Source of the DNA: CAZGDB01 sp964524705
GTDB taxonomy: Bacteria; Pseudomonadota; Gammaproteobacteria; Berkiellales; Berkiellaceae
Length of the DNA stretch: 46,918 nucleotides
Reading direction: 5' to 3'
NCBI GenBank assembly: GCA_964524705.1
Contig: CAZGDB010000012.1
Location: forward strand, 1-46,918
How positions within the stretch are numbered: the stretch's first letter is position 1; each line of letters opens with the position of its first letter. Positions 17,331 to 25,978 of the stretch are shown here, in pieces. The position numbers were made by a program, and so were the translations under genes. The notes under the pieces were generated by a model. That model did not search any database. It was not told the origin of the DNA and saw only the letters and a list, made by a program, of their open reading frames with translations.

Positions 17331-19042
17331 TGAATATCAAAAAATATCGTCCAGTATTTCATAGCCCTATCCCGCGAGCACGTTGGATATTGGTGGCAGT
17401 CATTAGTCTTACCTTAGTGTTATCCTTGGCGGCGCGGTTTGTATGGTTGCAAGGCGTGCAAACAGACTTTTTACAGGAACAGGGCAATGCACGCGCTTTG
17501 CGCGTGGTGCCGATTATGACGCATCGTGGCGTTATTCAAGATCGCAATGCTGAACCATTAGCCTTAAGTTCTCCAGTGACCAGTGTATGGGTGTTACCTA
17601 AAGAAGTAGATTTGAAAGATCCTAATTGGGCAAATGTTGCGCGTCGTTTAGGGTTTAGCAAAGAAGCAATAGCGCAAAAAATCACACAAAATCCCCGTAA
17701 ACATTTTGTATATTTAAAGCGCCATTTATTTCCATCAGTAGAAAAAGAGCTGTCCAAGTTAGGCGTAAGGGGGCTGTATTTTCAGCGAGAGTATCGTCGC
17801 TTTTATCCAGATGGTGAAGTGTGTGCACATATCTTAGGTTTTGCCAATATTGATGAGCAGGGTCAAGAAGGCTTAGAGATGGCTTATAATAAGTGGTTGC
17901 AAGGAGAGCAAGGTCAAGAGCGTGTATTGAAAGATCGTGCAGGCAAAGAAGTAGAATATATACAGCGTGTACGTCCTGTACGTCCAGGTCAGTCAGTAAC
18001 CTTAAGTATTGATAGGCGATTACAGTATATTGCCTATAAAACGTTATTAGGGGCGGTTAAAAAGCACAATGCGCAAGGTGGTACAGTAGTTTTACTCGAT
18101 GCACATACTGGTGAAATTTTGGCGATGGTGAATCAGCCTTCGTATAATCCTAATATTCGTCAAAACGTGGATAAACAGCGGTTTAGAAATCGCGCGGTGA
18201 CGGATTTGTTTGAGCCAGGTTCTGTCTTTAAATCTTTAAGTATGGCTAATGTTTTAGAACAAAAAGTAGTACCACGTAATATTTTAATTGATACCAACCC
18301 TGGAAAAATGTCTATAGGTAAATATACCGTACAGGATATTCATAACAATGGGGTGTTAGATCTGGAAGGGGTGATCAAAAAATCTAGTAACATTGGGATC
18401 ACTAAATTAACCTTAAAGACCCCGCCAGACAGTTTGTATCAATTATTGAAAAAAATGGGATTTGGGGTTGCTACCGATAGTCAGTTTCCTGGTGAAGTAT
18501 CAGGGCGTTTATATCAAGCGCAGCGTTGGCATCCATTTATTTTAGCGACCTTGTCCTTTGGATATGGGGTTTCTGTGACAGCTTTACAGTTAGCGCAATC
18601 GTATGCTGTGTTGGCTAATGGTGGTTATAAGGTTCCAGTGAGCTTTTTAAAGGTAGGCGACAAGCAGGAAAAGACACAAGTGTTATCCACTGCAGCGGCT
18701 AAAGATGTTGCACGCATGTTAACATTAAATACCTTGGCAGGTTCTGGTACGCGTGCACAAGTAGAAGGGTATTTTGTGGCAGGAAAAACAGGAACTGCCA
18801 AAAAAGTCGGGCGCCATGGGTATGAGAAAAAATATTTATCTGTGTTTGCAGGCTTTGCGCCGGCTTCTAATCCTCGTTTAGTGATGGTAGTAATTATTGA
18901 TGAGCCACAGGGTGAATATTATGGTGGCCTTGTGGCGGCCCCTGTTTTTGGGAAAATCATGGAAGGAGCATTACGGTTATTAAATGTGCCTTTGGATAGA
19001 CCGGATAAAGATATACCTATTTGGGAGTTACCTGCAGCATGA
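17330..19042 (+). CDS. ftsI: Septal peptidoglycan transpeptidase FtsI (PBP3)
   Basis: Class B penicillin-binding protein that cross-links septal peptidoglycan with FtsW. 570 aa, family length. N-terminal membrane anchor at about residues 17-40 (ARWILVAVISLTLVLSLAARFVWL), a PBP dimerisation region (RGVIQDRNAEPLA), and a transpeptidase domain with S298-V-F-K in EPGSVFKSLS, SSN in KKSSNIGITKL, and KTGT at 486-489. The start overlaps the ftsL stop (TAATG) and the end overlaps murE (ATGA), so translation is probably coupled. Confidence 0.95.
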   Translation: MNIKKYRPVFHSPIPRARWILVAVISLTLVLSLAARFVWLQGVQTDFLQEQGNARALRVVPIMTHRGVIQDRNAEPLALSSPVTSVWVLPKEVDLKDPNWANVARRLGFSKEAIAQKITQNPRKHFVYLKRHLFPSVEKELSKLGVRGLYFQREYRRFYPDGEVCAHILGFANIDEQGQEGLEMAYNKWLQGEQGQERVLKDRAGKEVEYIQRVRPVRPGQSVTLSIDRRLQYIAYKTLLGAVKKHNAQGGTVVLLDAHTGEILAMVNQPSYNPNIRQNVDKQRFRNRAVTDLFEPGSVFKSLSMANVLEQKVVPRNILIDTNPGKMSIGKYTVQDIHNNGVLDLEGVIKKSSNIGITKLTLKTPPDSLYQLLKKMGFGVATDSQFPGEVSGRLYQAQRWHPFILATLSFGYGVSVTALQLAQSYAVLANGGYKVPVSFLKVGDKQEKTQVLSTAAAKDVARMLTLNTLAGSGTRAQVEGYFVAGKTGTAKKVGRHGYEKKYLSVFAGFAPASNPRLVMVVIIDEPQGEYYGGLVAAPVFGKIMEGALRLLNVPLDRPDKDIPIWELPAA

Positions 19043-20538
19043 AGACCTTAGCCTATTTATTAGAAGATTGTGGGGTCAAGGTAATCGTGCCTCCACTACC
19101 GGTTGCGGGTTTAAGCTTGGATACCCGTACCTTAGAAAAAGGTTCGGTTTTTTTTGCTTTAAAGGGGCGTAGTGGAGATGGTCATCAGTATTTACAGACT
19201 GCCATAGCTCATGGTGCTGCTGCTTTGGTGGTAGAAGAGGAATCTTATAGTTTACAGTCTTGGCCGGTGCCTTGTATTTGGGTGCCAAATTTAGCTGAAA
19301 AATTAGCTAAGATTGCAGATAAATTTTATGATTTTCCTTTAGAGGGTATTGTTTTTAGCGGGTTTACAGGTACCAATGGCAAGAGCACCAGTGCTTATGT
19401 TACCGCTCAGGTTTATACCCAAATTGGGATCCCATGTGGATTTATTGGGACCTTTGGGGTGGGAATGGGGCCTTGGGAGACGTGGGATAAACAATTGCAT
19501 GCTTCTTCAGGGTTAACCACACCAGATATTTTTAGTTTACGGTCTTATATTAAGCAATTAAAAGAACAAGGGGCCCAACATATTTGTATGGAGGTGTCCT
19601 CTCATGCTTTAGATCAGAATAGAATCCAAGGGATTCCGTTTACCAATGCAGTGTTTACGAACTTAACACGAGATCATTTGGATTATCATGAGACTTTAGA
19701 AGAATATGCAGCAGCTAAGTCCAAGTTGTTTGCCTTACCCTCTTTAAAACATGCGATTTTGAATGCAGAAGATGGTTGTACGCCGCAGTTTGCAGCTAAA
19801 ACTCCGAGTCATGCAAAAGTGTGGCAGTATGGCATTGATTTAAACCAGGCGCCGGATTTTCAGCAAGTTGATGCAACGATTGAGTCTTATGGTGCGCAAG
19901 GTGTACATTTTGCATTAAAGGGGCAGTATGAGACTTTAAAAATACATTGTCCGTTATTGGGTGCTTTTAATGTACGCAATTGTTTGGCTGCTTTTACGCA
20001 TGGACTGGCTAATGGCTTAGACCCGCAGATCTTAACCCATGCTTTAGCCCAGGTGCATCCTGCACCAGGGCGTATGCAAGCCTTAGGCATGCCCGGAACA
20101 CCGATGGTTGTAGTAGATTATGCGCATACGCCTGATGCCTTATTGAAAGCTTTAGAAGCTTTACGCAAGCATACCCAAGGCCAGCTTTGGTGTGTTTTTG
20201 GGTGTGGTGGCGATAGAGATAGAGGCAAACGACCTTTGATGGGGGAGGTTGCTGCGCAATATGCAGATAGAATTGTTTTGACTAATGATAATCCACGTAA
20301 AGAAGCGCCGATGCATATTGTAAAAGAAATTTGGGAAGGTATAGGCACTCAAAAAATGGTGGATGTTTATTTAGATCGTGCGCAAGCGATACAGTTTGCT
20401 TTACAGCATGCTAGTCCCGAAGATGTTGTATTGATTGCAGGCAAGGGTCATGAAACGATTCAAGATTTAGGGCATGTTAAATTGCCGCATAATGATGTAG
20501 CCTGCGTGCTATCTTTTTTACAGGGAGTAAAACCATAA
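19039..20538 (+). CDS. murE: UDP-MurNAc-L-Ala-D-Glu:meso-diaminopimelate ligase MurE
   Basis: Adds meso-diaminopimelate to UDP-MurNAc-dipeptide in the cytoplasm. 499 aa. The ATP loop FTGTNGKSTSAY, EVSSHALDQNRI, TNLTRDHLDYH and FGCGGDRDRGKRPLM are all present. The DNPR motif (LTNDNPRKEAP) marks meso-diaminopimelate rather than lysine specificity, as expected for a Gram-negative. I chose the ATG at 19039, which overlaps the ftsI stop as ATGA; the frame extends to a TTG at 19021, which is less likely. Confidence 0.95.
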   Translation: MKTLAYLLEDCGVKVIVPPLPVAGLSLDTRTLEKGSVFFALKGRSGDGHQYLQTAIAHGAAALVVEEESYSLQSWPVPCIWVPNLAEKLAKIADKFYDFPLEGIVFSGFTGTNGKSTSAYVTAQVYTQIGIPCGFIGTFGVGMGPWETWDKQLHASSGLTTPDIFSLRSYIKQLKEQGAQHICMEVSSHALDQNRIQGIPFTNAVFTNLTRDHLDYHETLEEYAAAKSKLFALPSLKHAILNAEDGCTPQFAAKTPSHAKVWQYGIDLNQAPDFQQVDATIESYGAQGVHFALKGQYETLKIHCPLLGAFNVRNCLAAFTHGLANGLDPQILTHALAQVHPAPGRMQALGMPGTPMVVVDYAHTPDALLKALEALRKHTQGQLWCVFGCGGDRDRGKRPLMGEVAAQYADRIVLTNDNPRKEAPMHIVKEIWEGIGTQKMVDVYLDRAQAIQFALQHASPEDVVLIAGKGHETIQDLGHVKLPHNDVACVLSFLQGVKP

Positions 20539-21900
20539 ATGTTATGTAGTGAGTTGGCGCACTTTTTAGGCATGCCTTTAGTGGGTTCAGATAGTACTAT
20601 TTCTGGTTTTAGTATTGATACCCGTACTTTGCAGCCAGGTAATGTTTTTGTTGCGATTAAAGGTGTAGCTGTAGATGGGGCGCAATTTATTCCTGATGCT
20701 ATTGCAAAAGGGGCGGCGGCGATCATCAGTCATACCATGGTGCATACTAGTCTTCCTTGTTGGCAGGTTGCAGATCCTGTTCAAACGCTCCAAGACTTTG
20801 CTGCGCATTGGCGTGCTCAGTTTAATATCCCGGTCATTGCAATTACGGGGTCTTGTGGTAAGACGAGTACTAAGACTTGGTTAGCCCGAGTATTAGGTGT
20901 TTACGGGACGGTGTTAGCTACTCCTGGTAATTATAATAATGAATTAGGATTACCGTTATCCTTGCTGCAATTACGCCCTGAGCATCAATATGCTGTTTTA
21001 GAAATGGGGGCTGCACGTTCAGGGGATATTCAGCATTTAACGGCTTTAGCCAAACCGACCATAGGTATGATTACCACTATTGGGGCTGCACATTTAGCAG
21101 ATTTTGGTTCTTTAGAGACTATTGCAGCGACTAAAGGTGAAATTTATGCAACTTTGGGGCAAAACGGGGTAGGAATTGTTCCTATAGATGTAGCGCTTGG
21201 CTTTGTTACCTTATGGAAGTCATTCTTAGGTGAACGGCAACAGATTACTTTTGGTTTAAAATCTGAAGCGTTAATTACTGCTCGGGAAGTCGTGTACGGT
21301 GACCAAGATACACGTGGGATTTTAGTTACCCCACAAGGCGACTATCCTTTTGTATTTTCCGTGCCAGGTCAGCATGCTTTACAAAATATTCTAGGGGTCT
21401 TTGCGGTTATTCATGCTTTAGGTTTAGACATCGTTAAAAGCATCCCGCTCTTAGCAGAGCTCCAAAATTTTGCGGGTCGTGGTCAACAATATCCTTTAGA
21501 AAATGGTGGGATATTAATTGATGATAGTTATAATGCCAATCCTTTATCTGTGCATGCAGCGATTGATACGTTGAGTCGTTATACTGGAGAGACGATTTTA
21601 GTGTTAGGGGATATGTTAGCCTTAGGGGAAGCCTCTGAGCGTTTACATATGGAGGTAGGGCAGTATGCTAAAACTCAAAAGATTCAACAGTTATGGGGTT
21701 TTGGGACGTTGACCCCGTATGCGGTTGAGGCCTTTGGAGCAGGTGGCCAGCATTTTACAGATAAAACAACATTAGTAAAACAACTAAAACATGAACTACA
21801 CTCTAAGAAAGTAATTGTTTTAATTAAAGGTTCTCGGATGATGCGCATGGAAGAAATCAAGATTGCGCTCCTGGGTGCTTTGGCTCAGGAGCAGCATTAA
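20539..21900 (+). CDS. murF: UDP-MurNAc-tripeptide:D-Ala-D-Ala ligase MurF
   Basis: Adds D-alanyl-D-alanine, completing UDP-MurNAc-pentapeptide. 453 aa. N-terminal domain with SGFSIDTRTLQPGNVFVAIKG, ATP loop ITGSCGKTSTKTWLA, YNNELGLPLSLL, EMGAARSGDIQHL and DDSYNANPLSVHAAID, all typical. It starts directly after the murE stop, with GGGAG in the murE end as ribosome-binding site, and ends 1 bp before mraY. Confidence 0.95.
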   Translation: MLCSELAHFLGMPLVGSDSTISGFSIDTRTLQPGNVFVAIKGVAVDGAQFIPDAIAKGAAAIISHTMVHTSLPCWQVADPVQTLQDFAAHWRAQFNIPVIAITGSCGKTSTKTWLARVLGVYGTVLATPGNYNNELGLPLSLLQLRPEHQYAVLEMGAARSGDIQHLTALAKPTIGMITTIGAAHLADFGSLETIAATKGEIYATLGQNGVGIVPIDVALGFVTLWKSFLGERQQITFGLKSEALITAREVVYGDQDTRGILVTPQGDYPFVFSVPGQHALQNILGVFAVIHALGLDIVKSIPLLAELQNFAGRGQQYPLENGGILIDDSYNANPLSVHAAIDTLSRYTGETILVLGDMLALGEASERLHMEVGQYAKTQKIQQLWGFGTLTPYAVEAFGAGGQHFTDKTTLVKQLKHELHSKKVIVLIKGSRMMRMEEIKIALLGALAQEQH

Positions 21901-21901
21901 A

Positions 21902-22984
21902 ATGGGACAGTGGTGGGAAAGTTTATCTACAGAAATCCATTCGGGTTTTTATGTTTTTCATTATTTAACGTTTAGAGCTTGTTTGGCGGCTTTAACGAGT
22001 TTTTTGGTCGCATTTTTCTTAGGGCCGTGGATGATTCGTTTTTTAAAGAATCTCCAGTGGGGGCAAAGTATTCGAGAAGATGGTCCTAAAACGCATTATG
22101 TGAAAGCGGGCACTCCGACAATGGGGGGCTTATTAATTTTAGGATCTTTAACGATAGCTACCTTGTTATGGGCTGACCTACGACAAGGGTATGTACCTTT
22201 GGTTTTAGGAGTCACCTTAGCGTTTGGCGCTATTGGTTTTTTAGATGATTGGCGCAAGATTGTGCGTAAAAATTCCAAAGGTTTAAGTAGTAAAGAGAAG
22301 TTTTTTTTACAATCTTTAGTGGCTTTGGTGGGGGTAGGGTTATTACTTTATTATTCCCCTGAATCTGATGTGGATGTTTTATATCTTCCATTTTTAAAAT
22401 CTTGGTCTTTTCCGATGGGATATTGGTATTTATTATTTGGGTATTTGGTGGTGGTAGGTGCGAGTAACGCGGTGAATTTAACTGATGGCTTAGATGGTTT
22501 GGCCATTTTGCCGACGGTATTAGTAGGCAGTGGCTTAGGGGTCTTTGCTTATGTCACGGGGCACAATACTTTTGCTAACTATTTACACATTCCTTATATT
22601 GCAGGCAGTGGTGAGTTAATTGTGTTTTGTGGTGCTTTAGCAGGTGCTGGTTTAGGGTTCTTATGGTACAACTGCTATCCTGCACAAGTGATTATGGGAG
22701 ATGTGGGCGCCTTAGCTTTAGGGGCTGCTTTAGGGATGATTAGTTTGATTACCCATCAGGAGTTGGTCTTGTTTGTGATGGGCGGGATTTTTGTAGCTGA
22801 AACCTTGTCAGTGATTATTCAAGTGGGTTCTTTTAAGCTCAGAGGTAAACGGGTCTTTAAGATGGCACCGTTGCATCATCATTTTGAGTTATTAGGTTGG
22901 GCTGAACCTAAAGTTGTGGTTCGGTTTTGGTTAACGACCTTGATATTAGTCTTATTAGGGTTAGCGACTTTAAAAATTAGGTAG
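21902..22984 (+). CDS. mraY: Phospho-MurNAc-pentapeptide translocase MraY
   Basis: Integral membrane enzyme that makes lipid I on the inner leaflet. 360 aa with about ten hydrophobic segments. Diagnostic stretches: TPTMGGLLIL, FLDDWRKI (DDW, metal), NLTDGLDGLA (DGLDG, active site), GDVGALALGAALG and PLHHHFELLGW near the C-terminus. I chose the ATG at 21902, with AGGAG inside the murF end; an upstream in-frame start at 21863 would overlap murF. It is the last gene of the first dcw half: murD, normally next, lies about 10 kb away beyond the accessory insertion. Confidence 0.95.
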   Translation: MGQWWESLSTEIHSGFYVFHYLTFRACLAALTSFLVAFFLGPWMIRFLKNLQWGQSIREDGPKTHYVKAGTPTMGGLLILGSLTIATLLWADLRQGYVPLVLGVTLAFGAIGFLDDWRKIVRKNSKGLSSKEKFFLQSLVALVGVGLLLYYSPESDVDVLYLPFLKSWSFPMGYWYLLFGYLVVVGASNAVNLTDGLDGLAILPTVLVGSGLGVFAYVTGHNTFANYLHIPYIAGSGELIVFCGALAGAGLGFLWYNCYPAQVIMGDVGALALGAALGMISLITHQELVLFVMGGIFVAETLSVIIQVGSFKLRGKRVFKMAPLHHHFELLGWAEPKVVVRFWLTTLILVLLGLATLKIR

Positions 22985-23291
22985 ATGGCCGAATATGGAA
23001 ATTAGAAGTGACAAATGTATTGTTAATGGCAGAGCGTAAAAAACGAATTCTAGAGGCAGACATGTTGCATTTTATTCGTTTTCTTAATCGTTGCCCCTTG
23101 ATATAGAGAAAGATACTGACAGTATGTCAATGGGTGATCTTTTGTTGATAGGAAGATCTCATCAGTTAACAGCCTATCATTTTTGCTATCTTCATATGGC
23201 GATTTCTCTTGGTTTGCCACTTGCTACATTAGATAAACGATTAGAAGAGGCCGCAAAAAAAGCAGGTGTTAGCATTTATCATGCTGAATAA
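22985..23291 (+). pseudogene. PIN-domain toxin remnant (VapC-like), truncated and frameshifted
   Basis: Directly after mraY an open stretch reads WKLEVTNVLLMAERKKRILEADMLHFIRFLNR, then shifts frame near 23090 into LPLDIEKDTDSMSM...LTAYHFCYLHMAISLGLPLATLDKRLEEAAKKAGVSIYHAE. LTAYxxxYLxxAxxxGLPLATLD is the standard C-terminal half of VapC-type PIN ribonucleases. The N-terminal third with the first catalytic aspartate is missing, and no vapB lies nearby. A leftover at the island boundary rather than a working gene. Confidence 0.65.
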
Positions 23292-23306
23292 TATAGGTAT
23301 ATCATC

Positions 23307-24533
23307 ATGCTCTTAGACATTTCTCCGCTACGTAAGCATCGGGATTATCGCTATTTATTTACCGGTCAGTTGATTTCCAGTTTTGGCAGCATGATGACCT
23401 ATGTGGCCATTCCTTTTCAGATCTATGCGCTCACGGACTCTACTGTAGCTGTTGGGTTAGTGGGTTTAGTCGAATTAATTCCCTTATTACTGACTGCGTT
23501 TTGGGGGGGAGTGCTGGCGGATGTGGTCAATCGTAAAAAGTTATTAATTTGGGCAGAAACTGGGATCTTATTGATCCTCCTTGTTTTGGCGCTGAATGCT
23601 GCATTGGCAACGCCTAAAATTTGGCTGATTTATTGTGGGGCGGGGATGATTTCTGCACTCACAGGGTTACATCGTCCTTCTTTGGATTCTTTAGGGCCAC
23701 GGTTAGTAGATAAGGTAGATCTTCCTGCGTACAGCGCACTGCATTCTTTTAAATCTATTGTAGGGTTTGTGGGTGGTCCTGCTGTGGGTGGGTTATGTAT
23801 TGCTGCCTTTGGATGGACGGTGACGTATTTACTCGATGTGCTCACCTTTGGGATTTCTATTATAACGTTATTGATGATTCGTCGTTTTCCTAAAAACGAG
23901 ACCGGTAATAGTGCGATTAACTTCCAGAGTTTAAAGGAAGGGGTGCGTTATGCGGTCAGTCGACAAGAATTGGTTGGGACTTATGTCATTGATTTTGTGG
24001 CAATGGTCTTTAGTATGCCGACAGCGTTGTTTCCGGCGATGGCAGAAAGTTACGGCAGAACAGATCTGATTGGCTTTTTTTATTCCGCTCCTGCCACAGG
24101 TGCTTTAGTAGCGACCATTTTTAGTGGATGGACTAAAAAGATCTATCGTCATGGCTTGGCTGTGGTGATTGCTGCCAGTTGTTGGGGGCTAGCAATTACA
24201 GGCTTTGGGTGTGTAAGTAATATATGGTTGGCTTTAGGGATTTTAGTGATTGCTGGCGGCGCTGATATGATTAGTGGGATATTTCGGTCTACGATTTGGA
24301 ATCAGACCATTCCGGATCATTTCCGGGGGCGTTTAGCCGGGATAGAGATGATCGGTTATACCAGTGGCCCACTCTTAGGGAATACCCAAGCAGGGATGCT
24401 GGCAGCGGCTTTAGGTACGCATAATGCTATTATGTTGGGTGGACTGTTATGTGTGACAGGCGTAGTGGTTTGTGCGCGTTTTTTGCCTAAGTTTTTAAGC
24501 TATGATGCCTCGGTGCAGGTGGTAAACCAATAG
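23307..24533 (+). CDS. MFS exporter, EntS-like branch
   Basis: Major-facilitator transporter of 408 aa with about 12 hydrophobic helices. The N-terminus LRKHRDYRYLFTGQLISSFGSMMTYVAIPFQIY and GGVLADVVNRKKLLI (loop 2-3 motif A variant) resemble the MFS_3/enterobactin-exporter group. FRGRLAGIEMIGYTSGPLLGNTQAG is also typical of that group. The substrate cannot be inferred; a drug or siderophore role is possible. It is the first intact gene of the insertion. A 10-bp stem (TAGTGCAACA/TGTTGCGCTA) spans its stop, a possible weak terminator. Confidence 0.8.
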   Translation: MLLDISPLRKHRDYRYLFTGQLISSFGSMMTYVAIPFQIYALTDSTVAVGLVGLVELIPLLLTAFWGGVLADVVNRKKLLIWAETGILLILLVLALNAALATPKIWLIYCGAGMISALTGLHRPSLDSLGPRLVDKVDLPAYSALHSFKSIVGFVGGPAVGGLCIAAFGWTVTYLLDVLTFGISIITLLMIRRFPKNETGNSAINFQSLKEGVRYAVSRQELVGTYVIDFVAMVFSMPTALFPAMAESYGRTDLIGFFYSAPATGALVATIFSGWTKKIYRHGLAVVIAASCWGLAITGFGCVSNIWLALGILVIAGGADMISGIFRSTIWNQTIPDHFRGRLAGIEMIGYTSGPLLGNTQAGMLAAALGTHNAIMLGGLLCVTGVVVCARFLPKFLSYDASVQVVNQ

Positions 24534-24554
24534 TGCAACAGCTTGTTGCGCTAT
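24532..24554 (+). terminator. Hairpin at the end of the MFS gene
   Basis: TAGTGCAACA and TGTTGCGCTA pair with one G-U across a 3-base loop. There is no immediate U-run, so it may be rho-dependent or an mRNA-end structure. A second stem, TTTTGCAAGCG/CGCTTGCGAAA, lies at 24707-24729. The remainder of 24555-24779 shows no gene. Confidence 0.3.
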
Positions 24555-24779
24555 TGAGTGGCCAGCTGGCTTATTCAAAAAAAAATAGTGCGAATACAAT
24601 TATTTTGTTTATATAAAGTTTAAAATGACAACCTTGGGTGGACATTTCACACATGTTTTAAACATCCGGGCTGCTATAGGCTTTTAATAAACAGTTAACG
24701 TGCTAATTTTGCAAGCGGCGCTTGCGAAATGAAAATCAGGGAGAGATAATAGGGCGATTAGCGGTATTGTGACTAGAAT

Positions 24780-24849
24780 GTATACTAATAATATACATTT
24801 TGGCCATAATTTTGCTATTTTTGGATTGGTACGTATACTAATAATATAC
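24780..24849. promoter_or_regulatory. Twin 17-bp palindromic sites, 53 bp apart
   Basis: GTATACTAATAATATAC occurs identically at 24780-24796 and 24833-24849. The 53-bp offset equals about five helical turns, and each site is an imperfect palindrome (GTATA...TATAC). This is the arrangement of paired operators for a dimeric repressor. IS copy 1 begins 37 bp further on, so the gene they served may now be separated from them, possibly the acetyltransferase operon beyond the IS. Confidence 0.5.
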
Positions 24850-24885
24850 ATACTGGGTATTTATATATTATGCATATATTGGAAC

Positions 24886-25963
24886 GGCCTTGTTGCATAA
24901 ATAGCCCTTCTTTTTCTTGATTCTAATTTTAGATCATTTCAGAAACAGGCATTCCCATGTTGGTCATAATATTTAAAATTCTGCACTTTATAAGTGCTTC
25001 TGTAGCCTGATTTTCAAAAGTGCGATTTGCCAACTTATCTGTAAATATTTTCTTTAATCGAAACATCCCTGTTTCTGATAAACTTCTTTTATGATACCCC
25101 GATTGCTCCTTCCATACTTTCCTTCCCAACTTCCTAATCATACGTAAATTTTCATCCCGTTGATGAGGGGGACTATGCGCATTCCCATGTTTTTTAATTT
25201 TTGCCCCCTCCCTGGGGGGGAATATTAGCCGTGGCGCCTCGTGCTTCCAGTTCTGCATAACAAACGTGACTATCATATGCACCATCAGCTGCCACTTGCT
25301 TTAATCCTACCGAAACCTGTTCTAACAAATCTGAAAAAACCTCGCTATCTTGAAAATCATTCGTCGTTACCACAGTTGATTCAATCATATGATTGTCAGG
25401 ATTAATCCCTAAATGTAGCTTACGCCACGTACGGCGCTTGCTATACCCATGTTGCCTTACCTTCCATTCCCCTTCACCATAAATTTTAAGACCAGTGCTA
25501 TCTATGACCAAATCTATAGCTCCCTTTCTGGCAGTATGTGGTAATTCAACGGACAGGGCTGCTTGTCGACGGCTTAAAGTGGTGTAATTAGGGGCAGCAA
25601 TAGGAAGGTTAAGTAACTCAATTAATGATATTACCAAGCCTTGTGCACTACGTAAGGGCAAATGAAATATCGAACGTAAGCTTAAAGCACAAAGAATCGC
25701 GAGTTCAGAGTACAATTTTGGACGACCTTGCTGGTCTCTAGGAGAGTGGTCGTACCAATTTTTAATAGAATCTTGATCAAACCATACGGTAAGACTTCCA
25801 CGATTTACTAATGCTTTGTTATACTGGGACCAGTTGCGGACTCGGTATTGCTTCTTAGGCACGTTCTTTCCTTGAACTTGGGTTTTTGCGAATCAAATTC
25901 TAAGGAAAAGAATAGCTCAAGCCAAGTAACTAGCGGGCCCGCAACCCTTTATGCAACAACGCC
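24886..25963 (-). mobile_element. IS5-family (IS903-like) insertion sequence, copy 1, defective
   Basis: A 1078-bp element. Its ends GGCCTTGTTGCATAAA and, inverted, GGCGTTGTTGCATAAA match each other and the IS903 group pattern. It is the same length as copy 2 at 28737-29814 and largely identical to it. The flanks (TATTGGAAC / TTTGGAATA) do not form a clean 9-bp target duplication. The transposase is frameshifted. The two copies, in the same orientation, bracket a resistance-like operon. Confidence 0.85.
24929..25862 (-). pseudogene. IS5-family transposase, frameshifted (copy 1)
   Basis: Frame 1 (25862 down to 25194) encodes the N-terminal two thirds (KQYRVRNWSQYNKALVNRGSLTVW..., IDLVIDSTGLKIYGEGEW, first catalytic Asp; ADGAYDS, second Asp). 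Frame 2 (25285 down to 24929) encodes the rest (KKHGNAHSPPHQRDENLRMI...YHKRSLSETGMFRLK). Against copy 2, one base is inserted at the G7-AA run near 25214-25222 (C7 in the mRNA). Polymerase slippage on that C7 could restore some full-length protein, but copy 2 has an interrupted run and no shift, so a mutation is more likely. GTG start. Confidence 0.8.
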
Positions 25964-25978
25964 TTTGGAATAAGATCT

